A DNA stretch of 64,000 bases from assembly GCF_002936985.1 (NCBI RefSeq), contig NZ_MPZN01000006.1, forward strand, positions 26,116 through 90,115, in the 5' to 3' direction. Shown here in pieces: positions 44,558-52,117 of this stretch. A program made the translations under genes and the position numbers. This DNA comes from Microterricola pindariensis (lineage in GTDB: Bacteria > Actinomycetota > Actinomycetes > Actinomycetales > Microbacteriaceae). Under the pieces are notes generated by a model. It made no database searches. It was not told the origin of the DNA and saw nothing but the letters and a program-made list of their open reading frames with translations. Each line of letters opens with the position of its first letter. Positions within the stretch are counted from its first letter, which is position 1.

Positions 44558-45445
44558 TCAGGCGTCGAGCAGCAAGCGGGTGGCCGTGTCGCCGATGGCG
44601 AGCTTTCGGGCGGCGGCGGCAGCGTCGTCACCGAGCCGATGCCAGGTCGCCGAGAGGGCCGTCCAGGCCACGGTCCAGCGCAGCAGGGTGCCCGCGGCTA
44701 TCCCGGATGCCAGCGCCACCGTCGCCGCCCGGCGGGCGAGCACCTCCGGGTGGGCGGCCCGCTCCGGCGAGGGGTTGCAGAGCATGTTCGCATAGTCGAA
44801 CGCCGGCGTGCCGGAGAGCCCCTTCGGGTCGATCGCGAGCCAGCCCCGCCCGCCGAAATCGAGCACATTGCCGTGATGCACGTCGCCGTGCAGCACCACG
44901 ATGTCACCGGGCTCGTCCAGCAGCTCGGCGGCGAGGTCGGCGCCGCGCAGGTAGCCGGCGCCGCCGGCATCCGCGTGCTCGAACAACTCCGCGAACCACC
45001 GCTCGAGCGAGACCAGCGCCGGCGGGGCCGGGCGCGGCTCGTGCAGGCGCGCGACGCTCTGGCAGAGCAGGCGCAGCGCGTGATCGTCATCCGCCGCCGA
45101 TGACCGGGAGGCCATGGCCGCCAGCGAGCGTCGGCCGAGCGCCCGCTCCAGCAGCACGGCATCGTCACCGCGCTCAAACACCATCGCCGCGCCGTTGCCG
45201 CCCCACCACTGCTGCAGGGCGAAACCCGCGCGCTCCTCGTCGCCGGCCGCGCCGGGCCGCGCCAGTTTGAGCATGGCCTTCCGCGGGGCGCCGGCGGCGG
45301 GGGTCCAGAGCACCGGCTGCAGAATGCTGGATGCCGTGGCGAAGGCGTCCCCGTCCGGCTGGGTGCGCCAGCGCTCGGCGTAGCCCTGCAGGAGTGCGCG
45401 GCCGACGGCATCCGGGTTCGGCGGAGGGGTGCGATCTGCTGTCAT
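44558..45445 (-). CDS. Aminoglycoside-kinase-like protein (APH(6)/streptomycin 6-kinase family)
   Basis: The 295-residue protein has the phosphotransferase catalytic loop LHGDVHHGN (residues 185-193) and the metal-binding AIDPKGLSGTPAFDYANML, the APH(6) form of the DFG region. The N-terminal QPVLWTPAAGAPRKAMLKL holds the ATP lysine. Members phosphorylate streptomycin or hydroxyurea, but chromosomal relatives often have no resistance role. The ATG at 45445 gives the usual length. It is co-directional with the membrane gene ending at 45484, after a 38-bp gap. Confidence 0.85.
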   Translation of the reverse strand: MTADRTPPPNPDAVGRALLQGYAERWRTQPDGDAFATASSILQPVLWTPAAGAPRKAMLKLARPGAAGDEERAGFALQQWWGGNGAAMVFERGDDAVLLERALGRRSLAAMASRSSAADDDHALRLLCQSVARLHEPRPAPPALVSLERWFAELFEHADAGGAGYLRGADLAAELLDEPGDIVVLHGDVHHGNVLDFGGRGWLAIDPKGLSGTPAFDYANMLCNPSPERAAHPEVLARRAATVALASGIAAGTLLRWTVAWTALSATWHRLGDDAAAAARKLAIGDTATRLLLDA

Positions 45446-45483
45446 GTGAGTCTTCGGGTCGGCGAGCGCGGGGAAGTCGCGGA

Positions 45484-46059
45484 CTAGGCGCGGCTGCGCC
45501 GCGGACGACGCTCGAACCAGAACAGCAGCCGAGAGTGCTCGCGCCGGAACTCGTCCAGGGTCTGCGGGCTGCTGATGACCGTGGCAGGGGCCTCGATCGC
45601 GTCCGCGACGCGGAGGATGTCCTCGTGGGCCCAGTAGCGTGCCCGCATCCGCAGCAGGGTGCTGCCGTCCTTCCCGATGACGAAGAGCTGCTCCTCCGTG
45701 TCGACCGTGGCGCCACGGTAGAGCGAGACGAGCAGCACGGACTCGATCTCCTCCATGCGGATCTCCCGGCGGAGCCCGGTGAATCCGCTCTCGCGCACGC
45801 CGGTCGGTGAGATGGCGATGTTCGCCCGGTGGTAGATCACGACGAAGCGAGCGATGACGACGATCGCGATCAGCTTGGCCAGTGCGACGATGTGCCAGGT
45901 GCCGGCGGGAATCGTGAGCCAGTAGAGCACCGCGAACACGGGCAGGAGCAGTGCGGTCACAGCCAGCCCGGACTGCGTGAACACCTGCTCGCGGGGTCGC
46001 ACAACCACCGTATTCGCCCCCACAGCGCTCACGTTGTCGTCTGCATTCCCCCGGTGCAT
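45484..46059 (-). CDS. Two-helix membrane protein, PH-like domain, unknown function
   Basis: The 191-residue protein has a polar N-terminus, two hydrophobic helices (about residues 35-50 and 60-80), and a soluble part with alternating strands: FVVIYHRANIAISPTGVRESGF, EEIESVLLVSLYRGATV and QLFVIGKDGSTLLRMRARYW. This pattern resembles bacterial PH or YdbT-type domains on a two-helix membrane anchor. The start is ATG at 46059; another in-frame ATG 12 codons upstream could be used. No function is known. Confidence 0.65.
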   Translation of the reverse strand: MHRGNADDNVSAVGANTVVVRPREQVFTQSGLAVTALLLPVFAVLYWLTIPAGTWHIVALAKLIAIVVIARFVVIYHRANIAISPTGVRESGFTGLRREIRMEEIESVLLVSLYRGATVDTEEQLFVIGKDGSTLLRMRARYWAHEDILRVADAIEAPATVISSPQTLDEFRREHSRLLFWFERRPRRSRA

Positions 46060-46377
46060 ACCCCTGAGCGTACGGCGCAATCGAGACAAGTGCATCACGC
46101 AGGTATGCGGGATGACACATCCAAATGAGCTTTGGGCGAAGAATCTGCGAACACCGGCTGTCGGGCCGAGCGCGGGAAAGGCCATGCCGTCTGGGAATTT
46201 CTGCCGCACGAGCAGAGCGCCCCGCCGACGCGGACGGCGAAAAGGAACTTGAGGGAATTTGGGATTCGCCCGGCGCCTCGAGCGTTTCGTCTGTTTAAAG
46301 CAGAAATGCCCAACCGAAGTTGGACATTGTCTGTGTCTCGCGATCTGTTCTGTAGCTCGCGATCTGTGTTTCTGTGG
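46060..46377. other. Gap between a membrane-protein gene and tRNA-Ser; candidate tRNA terminator
   Basis: No gene is seen in these 318 bp. CCAAC (46310-46314) and GTTGG (46319-46323) form a short stem, with a TTCG loop on the minus strand, about 55 bases after the tRNA; a loose T run follows. CTCGCGATCTGT occurs twice (46337-46348 and 46356-46367), 19 bp apart, between tRNA and stem. Confidence 0.4.
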
Positions 46378-46465
46378 TGGCGGAGAATGGGGGATTCGAA
46401 CCCCCGAGGGCTTGCACCCAACACGCTTTCCAAGCGTGCGCCATAGGCCACTAGGCGAATTCTCC
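46378..46465 (-). tRNA. tRNA-Ser (anticodon GGA)
   Basis: Acceptor stem GGAGAAT pairs with ATTCTCC; the anticodon loop CTTGGAAAG holds GGA, reading UCC. The long variable arm (TTGGGTGCAAGCCCTC region), TTCGAATC T-loop and a G discriminator with encoded CCA (46378-46380) mark a class II serine tRNA. Confidence 0.95.
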
Positions 46466-46591
46466 AGAAGCTTGCTCGAAAGAAAGCGACTCAGAGAATC
46501 TTATCTGATGGATCGAGTGCTTTTTGACACGAGGGCGCCGCGGGCCGGAATCGAGGGTGTCACCGAGTGCTCTCCGAACACGGTAAAGTAG

Positions 46592-46690
46592 GGAACGACT
46601 CCTCGCGTGGCGTCATCCAGGCCAATTCCCCCAGGACGGAAACGTAGCAAGGGTAACCGGGCTCTGGCGGGTGCGCGAGGGGTCCTTTTC
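46592..46690 (+). ncRNA. ffs: Signal recognition particle RNA (small bacterial 4.5S type)
   Basis: The apical Ffh-binding domain is visible in CCAGGACGGAAACGTAGCAA, with the GGAA tetraloop and the A/C-rich symmetric loop. The outer arms GACTCCTCGCG (46597-46607) and CGCGAGGGGTC (46674-46684) pair with a wobble. A CCTTTTCTTT run follows, giving a terminator. The RNA brings membrane proteins to the translocon with Ffh. A TAAAGT near 46584 may be its -10 box. Confidence 0.88.
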
Positions 46691-46700
46691 TTTAACCCGG

Positions 46701-47366
46701 TCAGTCGACCGGGAGTGGGCCGGGCGTTGCGACCGGCCGGTGCTCCCGGGCCCAGCGCTCCGTCTGCAGCACGTGCGACGCGGCGGCCGTCGCGGCCGTC
46801 GCCGGGTCGCGGGCGATCAGCGCGGTGAGGATCTCGCGGTGGGAGCGGTCGCTCTGCGCCTTGATGTCCGGCCCGGCCGGCAGGTCGAAGAGCTGGTACG
46901 AGCGCGAGCGCGAGCGGAAGACGCGCAGCAGCTCGGCGATCGTCGCGTTCTGGGCGAGCGCGGTGATCCTCTCGTGGAACTGGGCGTCCAGGTCCGAGGC
47001 CTCCTCCTGCTCGGTGGCCAGCTCGAGGGCGTCGAGGATGCCGCCGAGCTCGGCCGCCACGGCATCGGTCATGTTGGCCGCGGCCTGCGACGTCGCGTGC
47101 GACTCGAGCACGCGCCGCGACTCGAACATGTCGATCAGTCCTTCGAGCGGCATCAGGCCGACGGTCAGCCCGAGCGCCCCGATGATGTTGGCCGGCTCGA
47201 GCGCGGAGACGTAGGTGCCGGAGCCGTGCCTGGACTCGATCACTCCGAGCGCGCCGAGCATGCGCACACCTTCGCGGAGCGAGCCGCGGGAGACCTGGAG
47301 CCTGTCGCAGAGTTGCGCCTCCGAGGGGAACTGCTGGCCGGGCTGCAGCTCGCCGGAGGCGATCAT
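46701..47366 (-). CDS. GntR/FadR-family regulator; true start may be upstream at a non-standard codon
   Basis: The 221-residue protein has the winged helix LQPGQQFPSEAQLCDRLQVSRGSLREGVRMLGALG and an FCD ligand-binding domain (about residues 75-205; DLDAQFHERI and HREIL carry the metal residues). From the first ATG the first helix of the wing is cut short. Thirteen further in-frame codons (ISAIDDAFHGLRQ) restore it, and a strong AAGGAGG (47418-47412) sits six bases before an ATC codon at 47405. It is divergent from an aminotransferase-ABC importer operon. Confidence 0.8.
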   Translation of the reverse strand: MIASGELQPGQQFPSEAQLCDRLQVSRGSLREGVRMLGALGVIESRHGSGTYVSALEPANIIGALGLTVGLMPLEGLIDMFESRRVLESHATSQAAANMTDAVAAELGGILDALELATEQEEASDLDAQFHERITALAQNATIAELLRVFRSRSRSYQLFDLPAGPDIKAQSDRSHREILTALIARDPATAATAAASHVLQTERWAREHRPVATPGPLPVD

Positions 47367-47476
47367 CTGGCGCAGGCCGTGGAATGCATCGTCGATCGCG
47401 CTGATGGTGCGCCTCCTTGTGCGAGTGGTGTTCTCGGCCTGTGTCGTGCTACGTACCGAACAGCATACGGCCCGAA

Positions 47477-47573
47477 AGTCATCTAATGACTGGGTAGTTA
47501 TCTGACGACTTCGTGTATATGCTCCTTGGAGTCGGCATACATCCGCCGTTTTGCATTAAGTCATCCAATAACT
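47477..47573. promoter_or_regulatory. Three GntR-type operator copies before the aminotransferase operon
   Basis: AGTCATCTAATGACT (47477-47491) is a perfect palindrome about a CTA centre. AGTTATCTGACGACT (47496-47510) and AGTCATCCAATAACT (47559-47573) match it at most positions, giving AGTYATCYRAYRACT. The first two centres are 19 bp apart. The GT...AC layout fits FadR-type GntR proteins, and the divergent GntR gene is the natural candidate. Confidence 0.7.
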
Positions 47574-47638
47574 TTTTGCGAGGCGTCGGCGAATCGTCGA
47601 AACAAGCTCTCGCACTGCACAAGGATGTGACACCTCAG

Positions 47639-48883
47639 ATGACTTCGACGAATGCGCCAAGCCGGCTCCCAGCCGCACTTGCCCCGAGCCCGCTGACGCT
47701 GCCGGGCGGCGCGCCGGCCGCAGAGGCCTGGACGCTCTCGGAGAGTGCGCTGCACATCAACCACGGCTCGTTCGGCGCCGTGCCGCGCGTGGCCCAGCTG
47801 CACCAGAACGAGCTGCGCGCCGAGATGGACGCCGACCCCGTGGCGTGGTTCAGCTTCCTGCCCGAACGCATCGGGGCCGTGCGCCGCGAGATCGCCGACT
47901 TCGTCGGCGCGCCCGCCGAGCACACGGCCATCGTGCCCAACGCCAGCGCCGGCGCCACCGTCGTCTACTCGAGCCTGCCCATGGAGCGCGGGGCCGAGAT
48001 CGTGGTCACCGACCACGGCTACGGCGCCGTCACGATGGGTGCCGAGCGCATGGCCCGCCGCCACGGCGGCACCGTGGTCACCGCGCACGTGCCGCTGCAC
48101 GCGACGCCGGCCGAGGCACACGACGCAGTCATGGCGGCCTGCTCGGAGAAGACCCGGCTCATCGTGATCGACCACATCACCTCGGCGACCGCGCGCTTCA
48201 TGCCCGTCGCAGAGATCGCGGCATCCGCCCGTGCCCGCGGCATCGTCACCCTCGTCGACGGCGCCCACGTGCCCGGCCTCTACGACAGCCCCCTCGAGGG
48301 CGTCGATTGCGACTTCTGGATCGGCAACCTGCACAAGTTCGCCTGCGCCCCGCGCGGGACAGCGGTGTTGCTGGCCCCCACCGAGCTCAACAGCGTGCTC
48401 TACCCGCTGGTGGACTCCTGGGGCTCGCCCCTCGAGTTCCCGGAGCGCTTCGACACCCAGGGCACGCTCGACCTCACCAGCTACCTGGCCGCGCCGACGG
48501 CGACCGGCTTCATCGCCGACACCTGGGGCTGGGGGCAGGCCCGCCGCTACATCAGCGAGCTCGCCGACTACGCCGAGGAGATCGTGGCGACGGCGTTCGC
48601 CGAGCGCACCGGCCAGGACCACCGCGTCGACGTCGGCTCCCCGGTCAGCGCGCTGCGTCTGGTGCGGCTGCCAGAGGGACTGGCCGGCTCGCACCCGACC
48701 GCCGACGCCCTGCGCAACCGGGTGGTCAGCGAGTTCGGCATCGAGGGCGCCTTCACCAGTTTCGGCGGTGTCGGCTACTTCCGGCTCTCGGCCCACGTCT
48801 ACAACACCGCAGCAGATTTCGAAGAATTCGTTGAGCGCATGGTTCCGACGCTCTGCGACTGGGCGCGCGACGCCGAGCGTTGA
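47639..48883 (+). CDS. Class V aminotransferase (isopenicillin-N-epimerase-like)
   Basis: A 414-residue PLP enzyme. NHGSFGAVPR at about residue 42 and the lysine of GNLHKFACAPRGTAVL (the Schiff-base Lys) match the IPN-epimerase/CefD subgroup; LVDGAHVPGLYD carries the Asp that contacts PLP. Relatives act as aminotransferases, epimerases or lyases, so the reaction is unknown. It opens an operon with a binding protein and two permeases (63-bp gap) and is downstream of three GntR operator copies. The ATG at 47639 lies 126 bases inside a longer reading that covers the operators and is unlikely. Confidence 0.82.
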   Translation: MTSTNAPSRLPAALAPSPLTLPGGAPAAEAWTLSESALHINHGSFGAVPRVAQLHQNELRAEMDADPVAWFSFLPERIGAVRREIADFVGAPAEHTAIVPNASAGATVVYSSLPMERGAEIVVTDHGYGAVTMGAERMARRHGGTVVTAHVPLHATPAEAHDAVMAACSEKTRLIVIDHITSATARFMPVAEIAASARARGIVTLVDGAHVPGLYDSPLEGVDCDFWIGNLHKFACAPRGTAVLLAPTELNSVLYPLVDSWGSPLEFPERFDTQGTLDLTSYLAAPTATGFIADTWGWGQARRYISELADYAEEIVATAFAERTGQDHRVDVGSPVSALRLVRLPEGLAGSHPTADALRNRVVSEFGIEGAFTSFGGVGYFRLSAHVYNTAADFEEFVERMVPTLCDWARDAER

Positions 48884-48945
48884 GCTCGCGCCGGCACCCT
48901 TTGCACCTATCCCGGACCACAGCACGCATTACGAAACGAGGAGAC

Positions 48946-50241
48946 ATGACGAAACGGAAACTTCTTGCCGGTCTCGGGCTTGGCCTGGTGACTGCTCTTG
49001 CGCTCAGCGGTTGCTCCGCCCCCGCCGGCGACGGAAAGGTGACGCTCCAGCTGGTCGAGAGCCTGACCAGCCCCGCCCGCACCGAACTGCTCACCAAGCT
49101 CATCGGCGAGTTTGAGGCGCAGAACCCCGACATCAACGTCGACCTGATCTCGCCGCCGACCGACCAGGCCGACCAGAAGATCCAGCAGATGCTGCAGTCC
49201 GGCTCCGGCGTCGACGTGTTGGAGGTGCGCGACCTCACCGTCGGCCCCTTCTCGGCCAACGGATGGCTCAGCGACATGACCGGCGAGTTCGACGGCTGGG
49301 ACGGCTGGGACTCGCTCACTCCCAACGCCCAGAGCGTCGCGACCGCCGGCGGCAAGATGTACTTCGTGCCGTACGGCTTCTACGGCATCAGCCTGTTCTA
49401 CCGCACCGACATGGTGAAGGATGCCGGATTCGACGGCGCCCCGGTGAGCTGGGACGACATCGTCGAACAGGCCACCGCCATCCAGGACCCGGCCGCCAAC
49501 CAGTACGGCTATGCGTTCCGCGGCGGCAAGAACGGCTACACCAACGCGGTGCTCGCCATCTCGGCCTACGTCGCCGGTGACATCGACGTCACCAACGCGT
49601 ACCGGCTGAAGAACGGCGACTCGATCTTCTCCGCACCGGAGGCGCTCGACGCGATGGACACCTACCTCACGCTGTTCAAGCAGGCCTCGCCGCCGTCATC
49701 CGTCGCCTGGGGCTACCCCGAAATGGTCGAGGGATTCACCAACGGCTCCACCGGCTTCCTGTTGCAGGACCCGGAGGTCATCGCCGCCGTCTCCGAGTCG
49801 AAGGCGATCACGGCCGAGCAGTGGAACACGGCGCCGATGCTCGTCGGCCCGAGCGGCAAGGCGATCCAGCCGCTCGCGACGGCCGGCTGGGGCACGGCAG
49901 AGGCCAGCGAGCACAAGGCCGAGTCGGCCCGGCTGATCCAGTTCCTGAACTCCGGCGATGCCTCGATCGAGTTCACGCAGAAGAACAGCCTGGTCCCGAT
50001 CCTGACCGGCGCAGCCGACGACCCGTTCTACAAGACCGGTGCGTGGGCGAGCTACCTCTACATGAACGAGAACCCGGACGTGTACATCACCGCCGAGCAG
50101 CCGCGCGGCGTCGCCTGGTTCACCGAGTGGGCCGACAAGGCAGACACCGAGCTGCAGCAGGTGCTGATCGGACAGATGACGAGCAAGGAACTTCTCGCCA
50201 GTTGGGACTCCTACTGGGCCGAGAAGTGGGCGGCTGAGTAG
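48946..50241 (+). CDS. CUT1-type ABC importer substrate-binding lipoprotein
   Basis: The 431-residue lipoprotein has LSGC at residues 20-23 and a family 1 extracellular binding core: ELLTKLIGEFEAQNPDINVDLI, GVDVLEVRDLTVGPF, YFVPYGFYGISLFYRTD, and a C-terminal AEKWAAE. It is the periplasmic-type receptor for a sugar or sugar-like ligand. It shares an operon with a class V aminotransferase and two permeases. Start ATG at 48946 follows CGAGGAGA. The ligand is unknown. Confidence 0.88.
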   Translation: MTKRKLLAGLGLGLVTALALSGCSAPAGDGKVTLQLVESLTSPARTELLTKLIGEFEAQNPDINVDLISPPTDQADQKIQQMLQSGSGVDVLEVRDLTVGPFSANGWLSDMTGEFDGWDGWDSLTPNAQSVATAGGKMYFVPYGFYGISLFYRTDMVKDAGFDGAPVSWDDIVEQATAIQDPAANQYGYAFRGGKNGYTNAVLAISAYVAGDIDVTNAYRLKNGDSIFSAPEALDAMDTYLTLFKQASPPSSVAWGYPEMVEGFTNGSTGFLLQDPEVIAAVSESKAITAEQWNTAPMLVGPSGKAIQPLATAGWGTAEASEHKAESARLIQFLNSGDASIEFTQKNSLVPILTGAADDPFYKTGAWASYLYMNENPDVYITAEQPRGVAWFTEWADKADTELQQVLIGQMTSKELLASWDSYWAEKWAAE

Positions 50242-50249
50242 AAACCACC

Positions 50250-51224
50250 ATGTCTCGTCACACGACGACCGCGACAGGGCGCCCGTTCACACGGGCGGGC
50301 GCCCCCAGCGTGTCCCCACAGAAGACCACCCGCCGTCGCTCCTTCAGCACGCGGCGCGGCCTGGTCATCGCCGCGTTCATGGCGCCGGCGGCGGTGTTCG
50401 TTGCCGTGTTCACCTACTACCCGATGCTCGCCGGCTCGCAGATGGCGTTCCGCAACTGGAACCTCAACAATCTGACGAACACGGACTGGGTCGGCCTCGG
50501 CAACTTCCAGAAGATCTTCGCCGACCCCAACTTCTACGTGATCCTCGGCAACTCGGTGGTCTGGGTCGTGGCCTCGATCATCCCGCAGTTCATCATCGGA
50601 TTCGCGCTGGCCCTCTGGCTGCGCCGCAAGTTCGTGTTCCGCGGCCTCTACCAGGCGCTCATCTTCTTCCCGTGGGCGATCTCCGGGTTCCTGATCGGCA
50701 TCCTGTTCCGCTGGATGTTCAACGGCGAATTCGGCGTGATCAACGACCTGCTGAGCAAGGCCGGCCTCATCGACGCCCCCATCCCGTGGCTGGCGGAGCC
50801 GGGTACGGCCATGACGGCCGTGATCATCGCGAACACCTGGTACGGCGTCACCTTCTTCGCGATCATGATCCTCGCGGCGCTGCAATCCGTGCCAGACGAC
50901 GTCTACGAGGCGGCAGCGCTGGACGGCTCCGGCAAGATCCGCACCCTGTTCAGCATCACGATCCCGTACATCAGCACGACGCTGGCGCTCACGGTGCTGC
51001 TGCGCGTGATCTGGATCTTCAACTTCCCCGACATCATCTGGGCGATGACCGGCGGCGGGCCCGCCAACCAGACGCACATCATCACCACCTGGATGATCGC
51101 GATCACGCAGCGCGGCGACTACGGGCAGGCCTCCGCCCTCGGCCTCATCGTCGTGGCGATCCTGCTGGTGTTCTCCGCGTTCTACCTGATGGCCATCCGC
51201 GAGAAGAAGGGGGCACGCTCATGA
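50250..51224 (+). CDS. CUT1-type ABC importer permease (MalF-like)
   Basis: A 324-residue permease with a 35-residue basic head and six helices. The cytoplasmic EAA loop EAAALDGSGKIRTLFSITIP binds an ATPase. The start is eight bases after the binding-protein stop, and the end overlaps the second permease by four bases. FYLMAIREKK closes the protein. Confidence 0.9.
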   Translation: MSRHTTTATGRPFTRAGAPSVSPQKTTRRRSFSTRRGLVIAAFMAPAAVFVAVFTYYPMLAGSQMAFRNWNLNNLTNTDWVGLGNFQKIFADPNFYVILGNSVVWVVASIIPQFIIGFALALWLRRKFVFRGLYQALIFFPWAISGFLIGILFRWMFNGEFGVINDLLSKAGLIDAPIPWLAEPGTAMTAVIIANTWYGVTFFAIMILAALQSVPDDVYEAAALDGSGKIRTLFSITIPYISTTLALTVLLRVIWIFNFPDIIWAMTGGGPANQTHIITTWMIAITQRGDYGQASALGLIVVAILLVFSAFYLMAIREKKGARS

Positions 51225-52057
51225 TCAACCGGGAAATGCCGGCGGCGAAGGTCGTCAGAATCGTCTTCCTCGGGCTGTGGCTGGTGATCTCGCTGTTCCC
51301 GCTGTACTGGATCCTGATCACCTCGTTCAAGACCCCCGGCGCGATCTTCAGCTACCCGCTGACGTACTGGCCCGAGGTGTTCTCGCTCGAGAACTACATC
51401 TCGCTGTTCCAGAAGTCGAGCTTCGGCACCTACGTCTTCAACAGCCTGCTCGTGGCCACGGTGGCCGCGACCGTCGCGACGTTCATCTCGATGCTCTCCG
51501 CCTACGTGCTGGCCCGCTTCGAGTTCCGCAGCAAGGGCGCGGTGCTGATGGCGTTCCTCGTCACCCAGATGATCCCGGCGTTCATCGCGCTCGGGCCGCT
51601 CTACCTGATGATGGTGCAGCTGAAACTGGTCGACAACCGCTTCGGCCTGATGCTCATCTACATCGCGGTGTGCATCCCGTTCAGCACGATCATGCTGCGC
51701 GGATTCTTCGCGAACATTCCCGACGCGCTCGAGGAGGCGGCCATGATCGACGGCTGCTCGCGGTTCGGCGCGCTGTTCCGGGTCATCATCCCCGTGATGA
51801 AGCCCGGCATCATCGCCGCGTTCATCTTCAACTTCGTCAACTGCTGGAACGAGCTGTTCCTGTCTGTGACGTTGATGAACAAGGACGAGAACAAGACGAT
51901 CCCGACCGCGCTGAACGGCTTCATCTCGAGCTTCACGATCGACTGGGGCTCGATGTCGGCCGCGGCCGTGCTCACGATCGTGCCGACGATGATCCTGTTC
52001 GCCTTCGCGAGCCGCTACATCGTGCAGGGCCTGACGGCCGGCGCCGTCAAGGGCTAG
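51221..52057 (+). CDS. CUT1-type ABC importer permease (MalG-like)
   Basis: A 278-residue permease with six helices. The EAA loop EEAAMIDGCSRFGALFRVII is intact. It is the last gene of the operon before a terminator, and no ATPase gene follows, so it must use a shared MsmK/MsiK-type ATPase encoded elsewhere, as many actinobacterial sugar importers do. Confidence 0.9.
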   Translation: MINREMPAAKVVRIVFLGLWLVISLFPLYWILITSFKTPGAIFSYPLTYWPEVFSLENYISLFQKSSFGTYVFNSLLVATVAATVATFISMLSAYVLARFEFRSKGAVLMAFLVTQMIPAFIALGPLYLMMVQLKLVDNRFGLMLIYIAVCIPFSTIMLRGFFANIPDALEEAAMIDGCSRFGALFRVIIPVMKPGIIAAFIFNFVNCWNELFLSVTLMNKDENKTIPTALNGFISSFTIDWGSMSAAAVLTIVPTMILFAFASRYIVQGLTAGAVKG

Positions 52058-52073
52058 TCGCGCCGCACACGAC

Positions 52074-52104
52074 AGTGGCCGCCACCCTCGGGGTGGCGGC
52101 CACT
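52074..52104. terminator. Terminator between the ABC operon and the AceE-like gene
   Basis: AGTGGCCGCCACC (52074-52086) and GGTGGCGGCCACT (52092-52104) form a perfect 13-bp stem with a CTCGG loop, 17 bases after the permease stop and before the convergent gene's end. It can serve both strands. Confidence 0.85.
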
Positions 52105-52117
52105 TGTGTCTGCGGGG

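Noticed and set aside
44550..44559. GAGCCGGCTC palindrome between GNAT and kinase genes as a terminator
   Set aside because: The stem is only five pairs, without a loop, and overlaps the kinase stop codon.
46378..46465. tRNA-Ser as an integration site for a mobile element
   Set aside because: No integrase and no repeated tRNA end is visible on either side within the window.
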